DNA of 64,000 nucleotides from Hyphomicrobium sp. (GCA_030148725.1 JASBSU010000002.1:1-64000); one strand, 5' to 3'. Shown: positions 7,440 through 15,298, counted from the stretch's first letter. Notes: generated by a model from the letters alone, not told the origin. Program-made: numbers and translations.

Positions 7440-8312
7440 CTACGCGGCCTGCTGCGACACTCGGTTCACGAGGTCTTCAAATTCCATCGCCTCGCAGAAG
7501 TCGAAGATCGGGCGATAGTCGCGCTCGACGGTCAGCAGACTGTCGAAGTTGATGTCGAGCGGCACGTCGCGACGGAGTGTTGCGAGCTGCAGCGACAGTC
7601 GCGCATCGGCGGCATAGAGCACGAGGTTCTTGCGCTGCAGGGGCGTGCCGCACGGCTGGCTGATGGCGTGCGCCGCCGCGAGGACGGCTTCGAGGCTCCC
7701 GTGCTGCTGGATCAGGGCGCGGGCGCCCTTGTCGCCGCACTTGGGCACGCCAGGGATACCGTCGACCGCATCGCCGAGCAGGGCCTGGACGTGCGGGACG
7801 AGGTTGGGCGGTACGCCCCACTTCGCCATCACCTCGTCGTGACCGATGTGCACTTTCTTCATCGGATCGAACAACGACACACTGTCGCTAACGAGCTGCA
7901 TCAGATCCTTGTCGCCGGAGTGAATGTAGGTTTTGCCGCCGAGGGCCGAACACATGGTGGCGAGGGTCGCCATCACGTCGTCAGCCTCGAAGCCCGAGAC
8001 CCGAACGATAGGCACGCCGAACGCGGCGCACGCATCGTCGATATGATCGAACTGCTTGGCGAGGTCAGGATCGCGCGGGCTGCGGTGCGCCTTGTAGTCG
8101 CGATACAACTCTTTGCGGCCGGAGTGCCCGGCGTCCATGACGACAGCGAGGTGCGTTCGCTCCGACGTCGGCTTGCGGATCACGTACCAAAGAAACTCGC
8201 AGAAGCCGAGGATGGCGCCGACTGGCAAACCATCGCTCTTGCGCGTGAGCCTCGGCCATGCGTGGAAGGCGCGGTGAATGTAGGCCGAGCCGTCGAGTAG
8301 GTGCAGGTTCAT
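7440..8312 (-). CDS. 5'-3' exonuclease (DNA polymerase I N-domain / FEN family)
   Basis: 290 residues, the size of a stand-alone 5' nuclease such as T5 or T7-like flap exonucleases. It starts MNLHLLDGSAYIHRAFH; further metal-binding motifs are VVMDAG, RDYKAHR, GFEADDVMATLA and HSGDKDLMQLV, followed by the helix-hairpin-helix segment LGDAVDGIPGVPKCGDKGA. It would remove RNA primers or 5' flaps during phage replication, or degrade DNA ends. ATG 8312 is chosen because GAGGGGA lies directly upstream and the family starts at the hydrophobic MNLHLLDG strand. Confidence 0.92.
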   Translation of the reverse strand: MNLHLLDGSAYIHRAFHAWPRLTRKSDGLPVGAILGFCEFLWYVIRKPTSERTHLAVVMDAGHSGRKELYRDYKAHRSPRDPDLAKQFDHIDDACAAFGVPIVRVSGFEADDVMATLATMCSALGGKTYIHSGDKDLMQLVSDSVSLFDPMKKVHIGHDEVMAKWGVPPNLVPHVQALLGDAVDGIPGVPKCGDKGARALIQQHGSLEAVLAAAHAISQPCGTPLQRKNLVLYAADARLSLQLATLRRDVPLDINFDSLLTVERDYRPIFDFCEAMEFEDLVNRVSQQAA

Positions 8313-8419
8313 GGGTTCCCCTCTGTTGGAAGTCGCAGTCGCAGCAGCCACGACGGGCCGAGCGTGTTTCGGATTTCGCGCAGTAGCGCCTCGTCGGGTA
8401 GTGCTGGCCCATCGCCGTG

Positions 8420-8524
8420 TCAGTGTCCGAGAAGCTTGAGCTTCCAGTTGCGCCCGTGCGCAGCAGCGTATCGACGCAGCGCTGCTAGCTGCTCCGCGTC
8501 GAGGTCGGTGACGTAGCTAGCCAT
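8420..8524 (-). CDS. Very small conserved phage-type protein
   Basis: 34 residues, MASYVTDLDAEQLAALRRYA followed by AAHGRNWKLKLLGH. The pattern LRxYAAxHGRxWKxKL is one I know from small phage and plasmid proteins of unknown function. The start overlaps the preceding stop by 8 nt, as elsewhere in this array. Confidence 0.65.
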   Translation of the reverse strand: MASYVTDLDAEQLAALRRYAAAHGRNWKLKLLGH

Positions 8525-8765
8525 GTCGCCCCTCGAAGCGTTCGCGGAAGGCGTTGAAGGCGCGCAGCGCTGCCATGTCGTCGGGCGCCTCGGGCACGCC
8601 CGGCACCAGCGGCGTCTCGTTGTCGTAGGCCCATCGCGCCGCGCCCTTGATGCTGTCCATCAGAGCGTCGCCGCCGCGAGCGATCGGCAGGCAGCCTCTC
8701 GGCAGCGGCCCTTGCGTGAACTTGATGACGCCGCCACGGTCGGCGTAGGCGAGGGTGCTGATCAT
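8517..8765 (-). CDS. Hypothetical small protein
   Basis: 82 residues beginning MISTLAYADRGGVIKFTQGP, with GDALMDSIKGAARWAYD in the middle. Not recognised. The start overlaps the stop of the gene before it (ATGA-type). Confidence 0.65.
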   Translation of the reverse strand: MISTLAYADRGGVIKFTQGPLPRGCLPIARGGDALMDSIKGAARWAYDNETPLVPGVPEAPDDMAALRAFNAFRERFEGRHG

Positions 8766-9007
8766 GACTTCGCTCCCTCCCTGATGACCGCGAGCAGCTT
8801 GCGCTCGATCTCGCCCATGAGCGTCTGACGGATGCTCGCGGGCTCGTGCAGAAGCAGCTCGGGATTGAACAGCGACATTTCCTCGAACGAGCCGCGCCGC
8901 TCGATGCGGATATAGACCGCGCCGACGTCGGAGGCGTGCTCGCGGATTTGCGATGGTGTTGGCGCTCGCACGCCGGTGACGTTGAGGATTTTCGGGTCGC
9001 CGCTCAT
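8762..9007 (-). CDS. Hypothetical small protein
   Basis: 81 residues; an N-terminal strand-helix segment (SGDPKILNVTGV, then SQIREHASDVGAVYIRIERR) and a helical C-terminus. Not recognised. ATGA overlaps on both sides. Confidence 0.65.
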   Translation of the reverse strand: MSGDPKILNVTGVRAPTPSQIREHASDVGAVYIRIERRGSFEEMSLFNPELLLHEPASIRQTLMGEIERKLLAVIREGAKS

Positions 9008-9216
9008 GCCTCGGCATCCTTCTCCATACGGATGGTCAGCTTGCCGACCTTGTTTCCGTTGCTGTCGACGATGGGCAGCTTCATCTTGTCGACAGCGAGC
9101 GCAGCGCCCTCCGCAGCCACTCGCTTGGAGAGGCCAAAGAGGATGCGCGACAGCTCGCCCGATGGGCTGGGCTCGAATGCGGCGTTGTCCATTGCGATGT
9201 CGATGCGGGCTTTCAT
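9004..9216 (-). CDS. Hypothetical small protein
   Basis: 70 residues beginning MKARIDIAMDNAAFEPSPSG; contains DSNGNKVGKLTIRMEKD near the end. Similar short leaders of the form MDNAAF occur in other phage early proteins, but I cannot assign a function. Coupled by overlaps. Confidence 0.65.
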   Translation of the reverse strand: MKARIDIAMDNAAFEPSPSGELSRILFGLSKRVAAEGAALAVDKMKLPIVDSNGNKVGKLTIRMEKDAEA

Positions 9217-9434
9217 TCTTCGGTTTCTCCGGTGTCGATGGTCACGGTGGGCAGGTCGCTAAACAGATCGCGCAGCCTCCTGACGTCGACGGCTTGCTGG
9301 CGGAATTGCTTTGCAAGCGACTCCTGCCCGGTCAGCTGCGCGCAGTTCGCGGCGATCTTGGCGTACTCGTCGCCAGCGACGCGAAGCGCCGCCTCGATCA
9401 TCGTCGTCTCGTTGTCGGTGAGTTGGCGCTTCAC
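9213..9434 (-). CDS. Hypothetical small helical protein
   Basis: 73 residues, two predicted helices (LTDNETTMIEAALRVAGDEY and ESLAKQFRQQAVDVRRLRDL). Not recognised; coupled to neighbours by 4-nt overlaps. Confidence 0.65.
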   Translation of the reverse strand: MKRQLTDNETTMIEAALRVAGDEYAKIAANCAQLTGQESLAKQFRQQAVDVRRLRDLFSDLPTVTIDTGETEE

Positions 9435-9640
9435 GCGGTCCTCCGTTGATTGGCGATGATGACCGCGAGCTTGCGCAGCCCTTCGCGCGTTGTGACTTCA
9501 CGCAGCAGCGAGTACGGCAGACCGCGCTTGAACAGGTATCTGCGATAGCGGAGGCGCACGATGGCGCCGTAAACCGCGCTGTCGATGTGGACGCGCCGCA
9601 CGCAGCCGGATGGGCCGGCGACGGAAATCTTGGCGATCAT
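9431..9640 (-). CDS. Hypothetical small basic protein
   Basis: 69 residues, Arg-rich (GAIVRLRYRRYLFKRGLPYS), possibly nucleic-acid binding. Not recognised; overlaps at both ends. Confidence 0.6.
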   Translation of the reverse strand: MIAKISVAGPSGCVRRVHIDSAVYGAIVRLRYRRYLFKRGLPYSLLREVTTREGLRKLAVIIANQRRTA

Positions 9641-9873
9641 GCCGCGACCTCCAGTGTGTGCTCGCCGAGCACGTACTCGACATCGCGGCTTCCGAGCTCG
9701 TTCTGCACGCGGTCGCTTTCAAGCTCGTCGGCACTCTCGATTTCGATGCCCCATGAGCCGACCCAATCGACGATGGTTGCTGCGCGCTCCTCAGCTGACG
9801 CAAAGAGCTGGGTGCCGATACGCTCACAAGCGTTGCGAGCATCCCATGTGAGAGAGTAGACGGTGATCTTCAC
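9637..9873 (-). CDS. Hypothetical small acidic protein
   Basis: 78 residues, acidic and probably helical (WDARNACERIGTQLFASAEE, then DWVGSWGIEIESADELESD). Start taken as GTG at 9873 because GGAGGA lies about 9 nt upstream and the frame above it is foreign in composition. Small acidic proteins in such arrays are often DNA mimics or defence inhibitors, but nothing here proves that. Confidence 0.6.
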   Translation of the reverse strand: MKITVYSLTWDARNACERIGTQLFASAEERAATIVDWVGSWGIEIESADELESDRVQNELGSRDVEYVLGEHTLEVAA

Positions 9874-10127
9874 GCTGCGATCCTCCGAAGTCTGCGGATA
9901 GCGCCGCGCACCACGCGCGTCGCGAATGTGTTCTTGCCGCGCTCGCCCTCGATCCACCACTCGGGTTGGCCGGCATATCGCTGACCGTTGGCCTCGACGA
10001 TGACGCTCGTGACAGGATTGCCATCATCGTCAGCGAGGTCGACGTAGATGTTCACGATGCAGCCGGGACATTCGATGTGGAGCAGGTTCTGCGTCGGCTT
10101 CCAGATCGTTGTTGGTCGCTTCGTCAT
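9870..10127 (-). CDS. Hypothetical small protein
   Basis: 85 residues, mostly beta (LLHIECPGCIVNIYVDLADD, then PVTSVIVEANGQRYAGQPEW), with one CPGC pair. Not recognised; overlaps at both ends. Confidence 0.65.
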   Translation of the reverse strand: MTKRPTTIWKPTQNLLHIECPGCIVNIYVDLADDDGNPVTSVIVEANGQRYAGQPEWWIEGERGKNTFATRVVRGAIRRLRRIAA

Positions 10128-10324
10128 CGGGGTGCCTCGTCAATGGTGTGCATGGTGTCGCTGTCCTTCGGGACGTGCACGGCGCGGACATTGGTGACCT
10201 TGCCGTTGGCGCGGATGCGCTTCGCCGCCTCGACGGCTTCTGCTGCATTGGGCTTCGAGAGCGTCAGCCACAACCCGAAGAACGGGTCGAACCAGACGAC
10301 GCCGAACGCTTCTGGCTTAAGCAT
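10124..10324 (-). CDS. Hypothetical small protein
   Basis: 66 residues beginning MLKPEAFGVVWFDPFFGLWL and ending HTIDEAPR. ATG at 10324 overlaps the ArdC stop and replaces a longer, unlikely N-terminus. Not recognised. Confidence 0.6.
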   Translation of the reverse strand: MLKPEAFGVVWFDPFFGLWLTLSKPNAAEAVEAAKRIRANGKVTNVRAVHVPKDSDTMHTIDEAPR

Positions 10325-11277
10325 CACGCCGCCTCCTGCAGATCTTCGTCGCTGTCGATTTCTTCGGCGCTCTCGGGGTAGAGATACGCGACGGCGCGCG
10401 AAGCCTTCGAGGCCGCACGCATCACGGCGCGCTTGTCCTCTTTGAGCAGCTTGATCCAACTCTCAATATAGCTGGCATGGCGCAGGTCGCCGGTGATGCC
10501 GAACTCGGCGCAGGTGAAAGCTGCACCCAACTCGGCGACCAGTTCCTCGAAGGCATAGCCCTTGCGACCATCGAAGATCGCCTTGACGGTATCGAAGCGA
10601 TCGAGGCGCTTTTTGGCGCCGGTCCAGTGCACCATTTCATGCGCGAGGGTCGCGTCATGATTGGCGCCGGTCGTGAAGTCGCCGATCTCCGGCATCTGCA
10701 CGTGGTCACTCGACGGGCGATAGTACGCTTGCGGGCCGCCGTAGCGCAGATCGACGCCCGTGCGCTTCACCGCTTCATTGAAGGCGGCGCACAGATCGTC
10801 GGGGCTCGTCTTGAGCCCGTCGAGTAGCGGCGTCGGCTTGGGGTCCGACCGTCGCGACGTGTCGAGACCATCGCACTGCTCGACGTTGAAGACGGTATAG
10901 GCGCGAGCAATGAGCGACTGTCGCAACTCGTCTTCGCCGTTCTCGCCCGCGACAGTTCGCACGCTCGGCTTCATGAAGATGATCTGCGTCGCCTTCTCGC
11001 CAGCGCGCACATGGCCGCCAGCGGCCTGCGCTTGTCGGAAGGTCAGCCACTCGGCCGAGGCGTAGCCCTTCTCCTCGGCGGCCATCCACAGCAGCACCAC
11101 GTTGATGCCGGAGTAACGGCGTCGCGTGATGGCGTTGCGGGGCATACCGCCGAAGGTGCCGCCGATGGTTTTCCACGGCTTGAGCCAGGGAACGGTTCCG
11201 GCTTCGAGTTGCGCGATGATCTTGCCGGTGATGTCCGCGTGGATGTCGCGGCGTTCTTTGCGGGCGTAGCGGCTCAT
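10324..11277 (-). CDS. ardC: ArdC-like antirestriction protein (ssDNA-binding N-domain plus zincin-like domain)
   Basis: 317 residues. The N-terminal domain (about 8-120) has the ArdC ssDNA-binding pattern: IIAQLEAGTVPWLKPW, RYSGINVVLLW, WLTFRQAQAAGGHVRAGEK. The C-terminal domain carries the zinc-protease-like motif LAHEMVHWTG near residue 213 followed by FEELVAELGAAF. ArdC proteins carried by plasmids and phages protect incoming single-stranded or replicating DNA from restriction. It sits in the middle of an array of tiny unknown genes, which points to a counter-defence function for the region. Confidence 0.9.
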   Translation of the reverse strand: MSRYARKERRDIHADITGKIIAQLEAGTVPWLKPWKTIGGTFGGMPRNAITRRRYSGINVVLLWMAAEEKGYASAEWLTFRQAQAAGGHVRAGEKATQIIFMKPSVRTVAGENGEDELRQSLIARAYTVFNVEQCDGLDTSRRSDPKPTPLLDGLKTSPDDLCAAFNEAVKRTGVDLRYGGPQAYYRPSSDHVQMPEIGDFTTGANHDATLAHEMVHWTGAKKRLDRFDTVKAIFDGRKGYAFEELVAELGAAFTCAEFGITGDLRHASYIESWIKLLKEDKRAVMRAASKASRAVAYLYPESAEEIDSDEDLQEAA

Positions 11278-11660
11278 TGCGCGGCCTCCGCAGCTGGCTT
11301 TGGCAGCGAGGCGTTCCACGACACGGCGCCCGAGTGAGCATTCTCCACTGTCGAGAGGGCGTGAGCCAGGTCATCGGCGTTGCGTGGCGGTAGTGGCGCC
11401 TCCGAGGTGTCGACCCTGAGGCCGGTCAGCACGTCGTCCCAATGCGACGCGGACAGCCACAAGGCGTCACGGATGATCTCGTTGGCAACGTGGACCGCAT
11501 CGTCGTCGATTTCGTCGGTGATGTGCCTGTCGCCGATGCCGGCGATGCGCAGCGAAATGAGTAGACGGCCGTCGCCACCGTCGATGGCGGCGAGCCATGA
11601 GAGAAGCAGCGCGCGCTTATCGCGCGCCTTGGTCGCTGCGCCGAAGTCTGAGAGCTTCAT
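11274..11660 (-). CDS. Hypothetical protein
   Basis: 128 residues beginning MKLSDFGAATKARDKRALLL. The middle part is rich in Ile and Asp (ITDEIDDDAVHVANEIIRDA). Not recognised. Stop overlaps the ArdC start by 4 nt. ATG at 11660 is preferred over an upstream start because GGGACC lies close before it. Confidence 0.65.
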   Translation of the reverse strand: MKLSDFGAATKARDKRALLLSWLAAIDGGDGRLLISLRIAGIGDRHITDEIDDDAVHVANEIIRDALWLSASHWDDVLTGLRVDTSEAPLPPRNADDLAHALSTVENAHSGAVSWNASLPKPAAEAAQ

Positions 11661-11708
11661 GGTGTAAGGTCCCTTTGACAAGAGTGGCGAGGCGGCCCGC
11701 GCGGACCG

Positions 11709-11931
11709 CCCCTAGGGTGCTGGGGATGGCCAGGGGTTAGGCTGATGCCTGGGGCTGCTGGGCAGGGGTGCTAGGAGCCTTGCCAGGGGCCTTTTTGCTG
11801 GCCCTGGGGGCCTTGCTGGGGGCCTTGGCCACCTGGGCAGGGGCTGGGGTAGCTGGGGCCTGTTTCTGAGCCTTTGGGGATGCCTGGGCAGGGTTTTTTG
11901 AACCTTGTTCAGAAAGGGGCTTGCCCTTTGT
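11709..11931. other. CpG-free island 1
   Basis: About 223 bp without a single CG dinucleotide although the stretch is GC-rich and the surrounding DNA has CG every few bases. It covers the end and 3' flank of the clamp gene, encoding the Ala/Pro/Lys tail. GGGG, CTGGG and CAGGG words dominate. Confidence 0.8.
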
Positions 11932-13125
11932 CGTCGACAATGCGTGAGGCATCACCACTTGCAGGAAATCAGGCTCGTCGGGGTCGGTGATGGTCAGCGG
12001 CCCATGACTGGCGACGTGGATCACGGCGCGCTTCTCGACGAGATCGAGGGCATCGAGCAGATACTCGGTGTTCATGCCGAAGGTGAGCGGCTTGCCCTTC
12101 ATCTTGGCTTCGACCGTCGCGCTGCCCTCGTCGCCGTCCTTTGGGCACATCTTGAGGTCGATCTTGCTGGTGCCGGGCGATAGCTTGATCGCGACCGGCG
12201 TCTTGGTGCTCGACACCTTCGCGACTTCGTGCAGAGCGTCCGCCAGTGCGTCGGCGTCGACTTCAATGCGCGTCTCGCGTTCCTTGGTCGTGGGGATGAC
12301 GCGCTGCCAGTCGGGATACGTGCCGTCGATCATTTTGGTCGCCACTTCCCAGCCCGGACCCTCGAAGACGACAGCCTTCAAGTGCTGGCGCACGGTGATG
12401 TTGTCGACGAGGTCATCATTGTCGTCGGGTTCGGCTTGGCGCGCGATGCGCAGGATCGTCTCGCAGGCGAGGCGCGGAATGATCGCGTTGATGCGGTCGA
12501 GCTTTTCGCTCGCGAGCAGCGGCTTGCACTCAGGCAGCGTGCACACATTCAGTCGATGGCCGTCCGTTGCCACGAAGCGCACCGCCTTGCGGCCTTCGTA
12601 GTTGCAGAACGCCATATAGACGCCGTTGAGATAGTAGCGGGTTTCCTCGGTGCTGATCGCGCACTCGGTCTGCTGAAACGCCCAGCCGAGCTTGTCGAAG
12701 TTGACGATCATCGAAGCGATCGGCACGCCAAGCTCGAAGGTGGGGAAGTCGCTGACCGGCTGCGTCTCGTCGCGAAACACCATCGTCTTGGTGCGGCCGA
12801 CCGCCTTGCTGCCCTCAAGCACGTAGATGACTTCGGTGTTGACGCCGGAGAGGCGCTGGATCAGCGGCTTCACCGGGAGCAGCATGGCGCCGCCACCGCC
12901 GCGCGCCGGCATCGTGAACTCGAGCTTGGCGTCGAGGTTGGTCGCGGTGAATGTCGCCTGTCCGTTCTTCACTTCGACGCGCATGGTGCCGAGCACGGGG
13001 ATGCTGGTGCGGCCGACGAACGCGGCGGCGCGCTTGCAGGCTCTGAGCAGATCGCGCGCCTCCATTGCGATCATCGGCGACGTGAGCGGTGCGGCGCCCT
13101 TGTTGGGTTCGATCTTCGTGGTCAT
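11737..13125 (-). CDS. dnaN: DNA polymerase III beta subunit (sliding clamp) with Ala/Pro/Lys tail
   Basis: 462 residues, longer than the usual 365-380 of bacterial clamps. The clamp part shows LRACKRAAAFVGRTSIPVLG, then ATNLDAKLEFTMP, RYYLNGVYMAF, FVATDGHRLNVC and GMNTEYLLDALDLVE, and ends at DEPDFLQVVMPHAL. After that about 65 residues of Ala, Pro, Lys, Ser and Gln follow, encoded in DNA free of CG. The protein should tether the host polymerase to phage DNA. Start ATG 13125 is preceded by GAAGGGAA and overlaps the upstream stop. Confidence 0.92.
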   Translation of the reverse strand: MTTKIEPNKGAAPLTSPMIAMEARDLLRACKRAAAFVGRTSIPVLGTMRVEVKNGQATFTATNLDAKLEFTMPARGGGGAMLLPVKPLIQRLSGVNTEVIYVLEGSKAVGRTKTMVFRDETQPVSDFPTFELGVPIASMIVNFDKLGWAFQQTECAISTEETRYYLNGVYMAFCNYEGRKAVRFVATDGHRLNVCTLPECKPLLASEKLDRINAIIPRLACETILRIARQAEPDDNDDLVDNITVRQHLKAVVFEGPGWEVATKMIDGTYPDWQRVIPTTKERETRIEVDADALADALHEVAKVSSTKTPVAIKLSPGTSKIDLKMCPKDGDEGSATVEAKMKGKPLTFGMNTEYLLDALDLVEKRAVIHVASHGPLTITDPDEPDFLQVVMPHALSTTKGKPLSEQGSKNPAQASPKAQKQAPATPAPAQVAKAPSKAPRASKKAPGKAPSTPAQQPQASA

Positions 13126-13301
13126 GGTGTGGTTCCCTTCGGTGCGGATGGTTTGCGGGGGCTGAGCACGAACAGGACATCGGGCTCGTCTTTCTGAAAT
13201 TGAGCGAGCCACGCCTCTGCGGTGTCGCTCGCGCACTCGCGCTCAAGCTGCCAGTGGTGGCCTACGGCGATGCGCCAGCGTCTTGACCAGAGGCGTGTCA
13301 T
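13122..13301 (-). CDS. Hypothetical small protein
   Basis: 59 residues beginning MTRLWSRRWRIAVGHHWQLE and containing WLAQFQKDEPDVLFVLSPRK. Overlaps the clamp start and the stop of the gene before it by 4 nt each. Not recognised. Confidence 0.6.
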   Translation of the reverse strand: MTRLWSRRWRIAVGHHWQLERECASDTAEAWLAQFQKDEPDVLFVLSPRKPSAPKGTTP

Positions 13302-13693
13302 GCGCAGGCCGCGATCTGCCGGTAGACGCGGCACGGGATCGTGGTCTGGACGCCGTTGTGCGCGCGGGCTTGACCGTGGTGGAAGAACCAGACGCGGCCT
13401 TCCTCGATGCGGCCGGTGTCTTCCAGCTGCGCAATCGGGATGGCTCGGTCGAGCGCGCCGGAGTAGTCGCAGCGGCCGTTGAAGTAGAAGCGCTCGGGGC
13501 CGAAGTCGCCGGATGGGCGCATCGTCGTTTGGATGCGGTCGTCGTGGTGATACGTGAAGCGGCGCTTCGTGCCGTCGAGCATTTCCACGAAGTCGCCGAC
13601 ACGCGGGCCACTGGTGACGTGCCAGTGCTGCAGATCGCGGTCTTTGATTTCCTGATCGGTCTCGTCGAACGTGGGGCGCGGATAGTCGAGCAT
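13298..13693 (-). CDS. Hypothetical protein
   Basis: 131 residues beginning MLDYPRPTFDETDQEIKDRD. Central beta-rich part with GPRVGDFVEMLDGTKRRFTY and FGPERFYFNGRCDYSGALD, ending in VWFFHHGQARAHNGV. AAGGACC before the ATG. No family recognised. Confidence 0.7.
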   Translation of the reverse strand: MLDYPRPTFDETDQEIKDRDLQHWHVTSGPRVGDFVEMLDGTKRRFTYHHDDRIQTTMRPSGDFGPERFYFNGRCDYSGALDRAIPIAQLEDTGRIEEGRVWFFHHGQARAHNGVQTTIPCRVYRQIAACA

Positions 13694-13721
13694 GGTCGTG
13701 GTCCTTCGTTGCGGTTGAGGA

Positions 13722-13937
13722 TTAGGCTTCGCGGTTGCAGCGGTGACACTTCGCGCCGTACCAGGGCGCCCACTTGAACCCGGTGTCCCAGTGGCGGCCG
13801 ACAGTGCCCTTCGGCTTAAGGGGAAGTTCGATTTCAGCGCAGTCGTCACAGAGGACGCGCGTGCATTTCTCGCCGGGCTCGTAACGGCCGGTGAGCGGAT
13901 TGTTGAGGCCGTGGATGGTGCCGTTGAAGTACGCCAT
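13722..13937 (-). CDS. Small zinc-ribbon-like protein
   Basis: 71 residues beginning MAYFNGTIHGLNNPLTGRYE. CDDC near residue 30 and CHRC near residue 66 could bind one zinc ion. GAGGGG directly before the ATG. Function unknown. Confidence 0.65.
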   Translation of the reverse strand: MAYFNGTIHGLNNPLTGRYEPGEKCTRVLCDDCAEIELPLKPKGTVGRHWDTGFKWAPWYGAKCHRCNREA

Positions 13938-13945
13938 GGTGCCCC

Positions 13946-14371
13946 TCAGTGATCGGGAGTGAAGTCGCGCAGGATTTCGAGGTGCACGCGGGCGCCACGG
14001 ACGGCCGCTTCGATCCATGCGTCGTCAGGCTTCGCGTCGGGGCCGCAGTGCCAATTGACTTTCCCGGAGAAGTGGTTGCCGTTGACGCGGCGGGCACACT
14101 GTTTCTGCGCTTCCGTCAGCGGCACTCCGATCCCGGCGTTGGGTGCGAGACGGCAGAACAGCGACAGAAGGCGAGGGGAGGCCTCAATAGAGACCGACAT
14201 TTCGCCCACGCCGATCTGAACGACTACTTCGGGGGCGCGGCAGTCCTCGCGGTTGAGGTCGTGGTCGCCATGCTTCGGCATGGGCCACTCGACGCCGAAG
14301 ACGTCGACACAGGCGGCACGTAACGCACTCGCTATCTTCATGCGCTGCGGCTTGATGATGATCGTCCTCAT
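13946..14371 (-). CDS. Hypothetical protein
   Basis: 141 residues. Contains VDVFGVEWPMPKHGDHDLN and a C-terminal helical part with HFSGKVNWHCGP. Not recognised. Start overlaps the preceding stop by 4 nt. Confidence 0.65.
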   Translation of the reverse strand: MRTIIIKPQRMKIASALRAACVDVFGVEWPMPKHGDHDLNREDCRAPEVVVQIGVGEMSVSIEASPRLLSLFCRLAPNAGIGVPLTEAQKQCARRVNGNHFSGKVNWHCGPDAKPDDAWIEAAVRGARVHLEILRDFTPDH

Positions 14372-14790
14372 CGGGCGCCTCCGAGCTTGCGAGCGGTGCG
14401 GTTGATCTCGCGCCGCATTCCGGGGCTCAGGCCCTCGAACTCGTCTTGCGTGCCGGCGAATGCGCCGGGCGGCAGGTCATCGACCGTTGGGGTTCGCTCG
14501 CCGGGCTGGTAGGACCAGAACGCGCGGTTCGCGATCAGCCACCTTGCGTAGTCGAGGCCGCGCTGGGTGATGGCGCGCTTGTCCATCCAGCGCCCTTCGC
14601 CATCCATCAGACCGGGCTCGCCATTGACGATGGCGACAGTCGCGCCGGCCTCGCACACCTTGCGCTCGATCAGTTCGTGGCGCCGGATAACCTCGGTGCC
14701 GTTGTAGAGCACCTTGGTCGTGAGCGTGGCGTGGACGTTGGCGCGCTGCATGGGGGAGGCCAGCGTGGCGAGGTATTCGGTCAGTGACAT
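14368..14790 (-). CDS. Hypothetical protein
   Basis: 140 residues beginning MSLTEYLATLASPMQRANVH. Middle part NGTEVIRRHELIERKVCEAG suggests an alpha/beta domain; the C-terminus is basic. Not recognised. ATG 14790 lies inside the end of the gene upstream (10-nt overlap). Confidence 0.65.
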   Translation of the reverse strand: MSLTEYLATLASPMQRANVHATLTTKVLYNGTEVIRRHELIERKVCEAGATVAIVNGEPGLMDGEGRWMDKRAITQRGLDYARWLIANRAFWSYQPGERTPTVDDLPPGAFAGTQDEFEGLSPGMRREINRTARKLGGAR

Positions 14791-14936
14791 TGGATCCGTC
14801 CGTCTATGAGCGCGGCAGCAAACAGCGGCCCGCATTTGTGGGCGAGGAGGGCTTCGCACTGCGCCGCTTCGTGGCGGCGATCAGCGCGGCGGAGCATCCG
14901 AGTGAGCGAGACGAGGTCGCGGATGGGCAGATGCAT
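14781..14936 (-). CDS. Hypothetical very small helical protein
   Basis: 51 residues, MHLPIRDLVSLTRMLRRADR at the start and LAHKCGPLFAAALIDGRI near the end. Its ATG overlaps the preceding stop (ATGA) and its stop overlaps the next start, which makes the frame convincing despite its size. Confidence 0.6.
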   Translation of the reverse strand: MHLPIRDLVSLTRMLRRADRRHEAAQCEALLAHKCGPLFAAALIDGRIQCH

Positions 14937-15235
14937 CACGCGCACTCCCGTGCTTCGAGGGGTGCATCCTCGACGTCAGGGACGGGCGTCAGTTGCCCGG
15001 TTCGACACAGCCATTCGAGGCGTTCGACGAAACTGCCGAGCGGTCCGGTCGGCTGGCGGAGATAGGCTTCGGCCTTCTCCGGCGTGTCGACGTCGCGGTG
15101 CTGTATCGGTTCGCTGACGCGGATGATGCGATGGTCGTACATGACCATGAGCGACGCATCGCGGTTTTCGTTGCAGACGTGCAGGGAGACGCGGAGCTTG
15201 TTGAAGATGCGCTTGACGGTGAAGCGAGCGAGCAT
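14936..15235 (-). CDS. Hypothetical protein
   Basis: 99 residues beginning MLARFTVKRIFNKLRVSLHV. Contains MVMYDHRIIRVSEPIQHRDV and a helical C-terminus (GSFVERLEWLCRTG). AAAGGACC before the ATG. First gene after the terminator at 15262-15298. Not recognised. Confidence 0.7.
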   Translation of the reverse strand: MLARFTVKRIFNKLRVSLHVCNENRDASLMVMYDHRIIRVSEPIQHRDVDTPEKAEAYLRQPTGPLGSFVERLEWLCRTGQLTPVPDVEDAPLEARECA

Positions 15236-15261
15236 GGTGCGGTCCTTTCCGGTTGGGCACG

Positions 15262-15298
15262 AAAAAGCCCGCACCCCGAGGAGGATCGGGGTGCGGGC
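15262..15298 (-). terminator. Strong Rho-independent terminator after the KTSC gene
   Basis: A perfect 12-bp stem, CGGGGTGCGGGC on the plus strand right arm with GCCCGCACCCCG on the left, and an 8-nt loop. On the minus strand TTTTTCGTG follows directly. It lies between the KTSC gene and the rest of the leftward array, so later genes would need antitermination or read-through. Confidence 0.88.
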
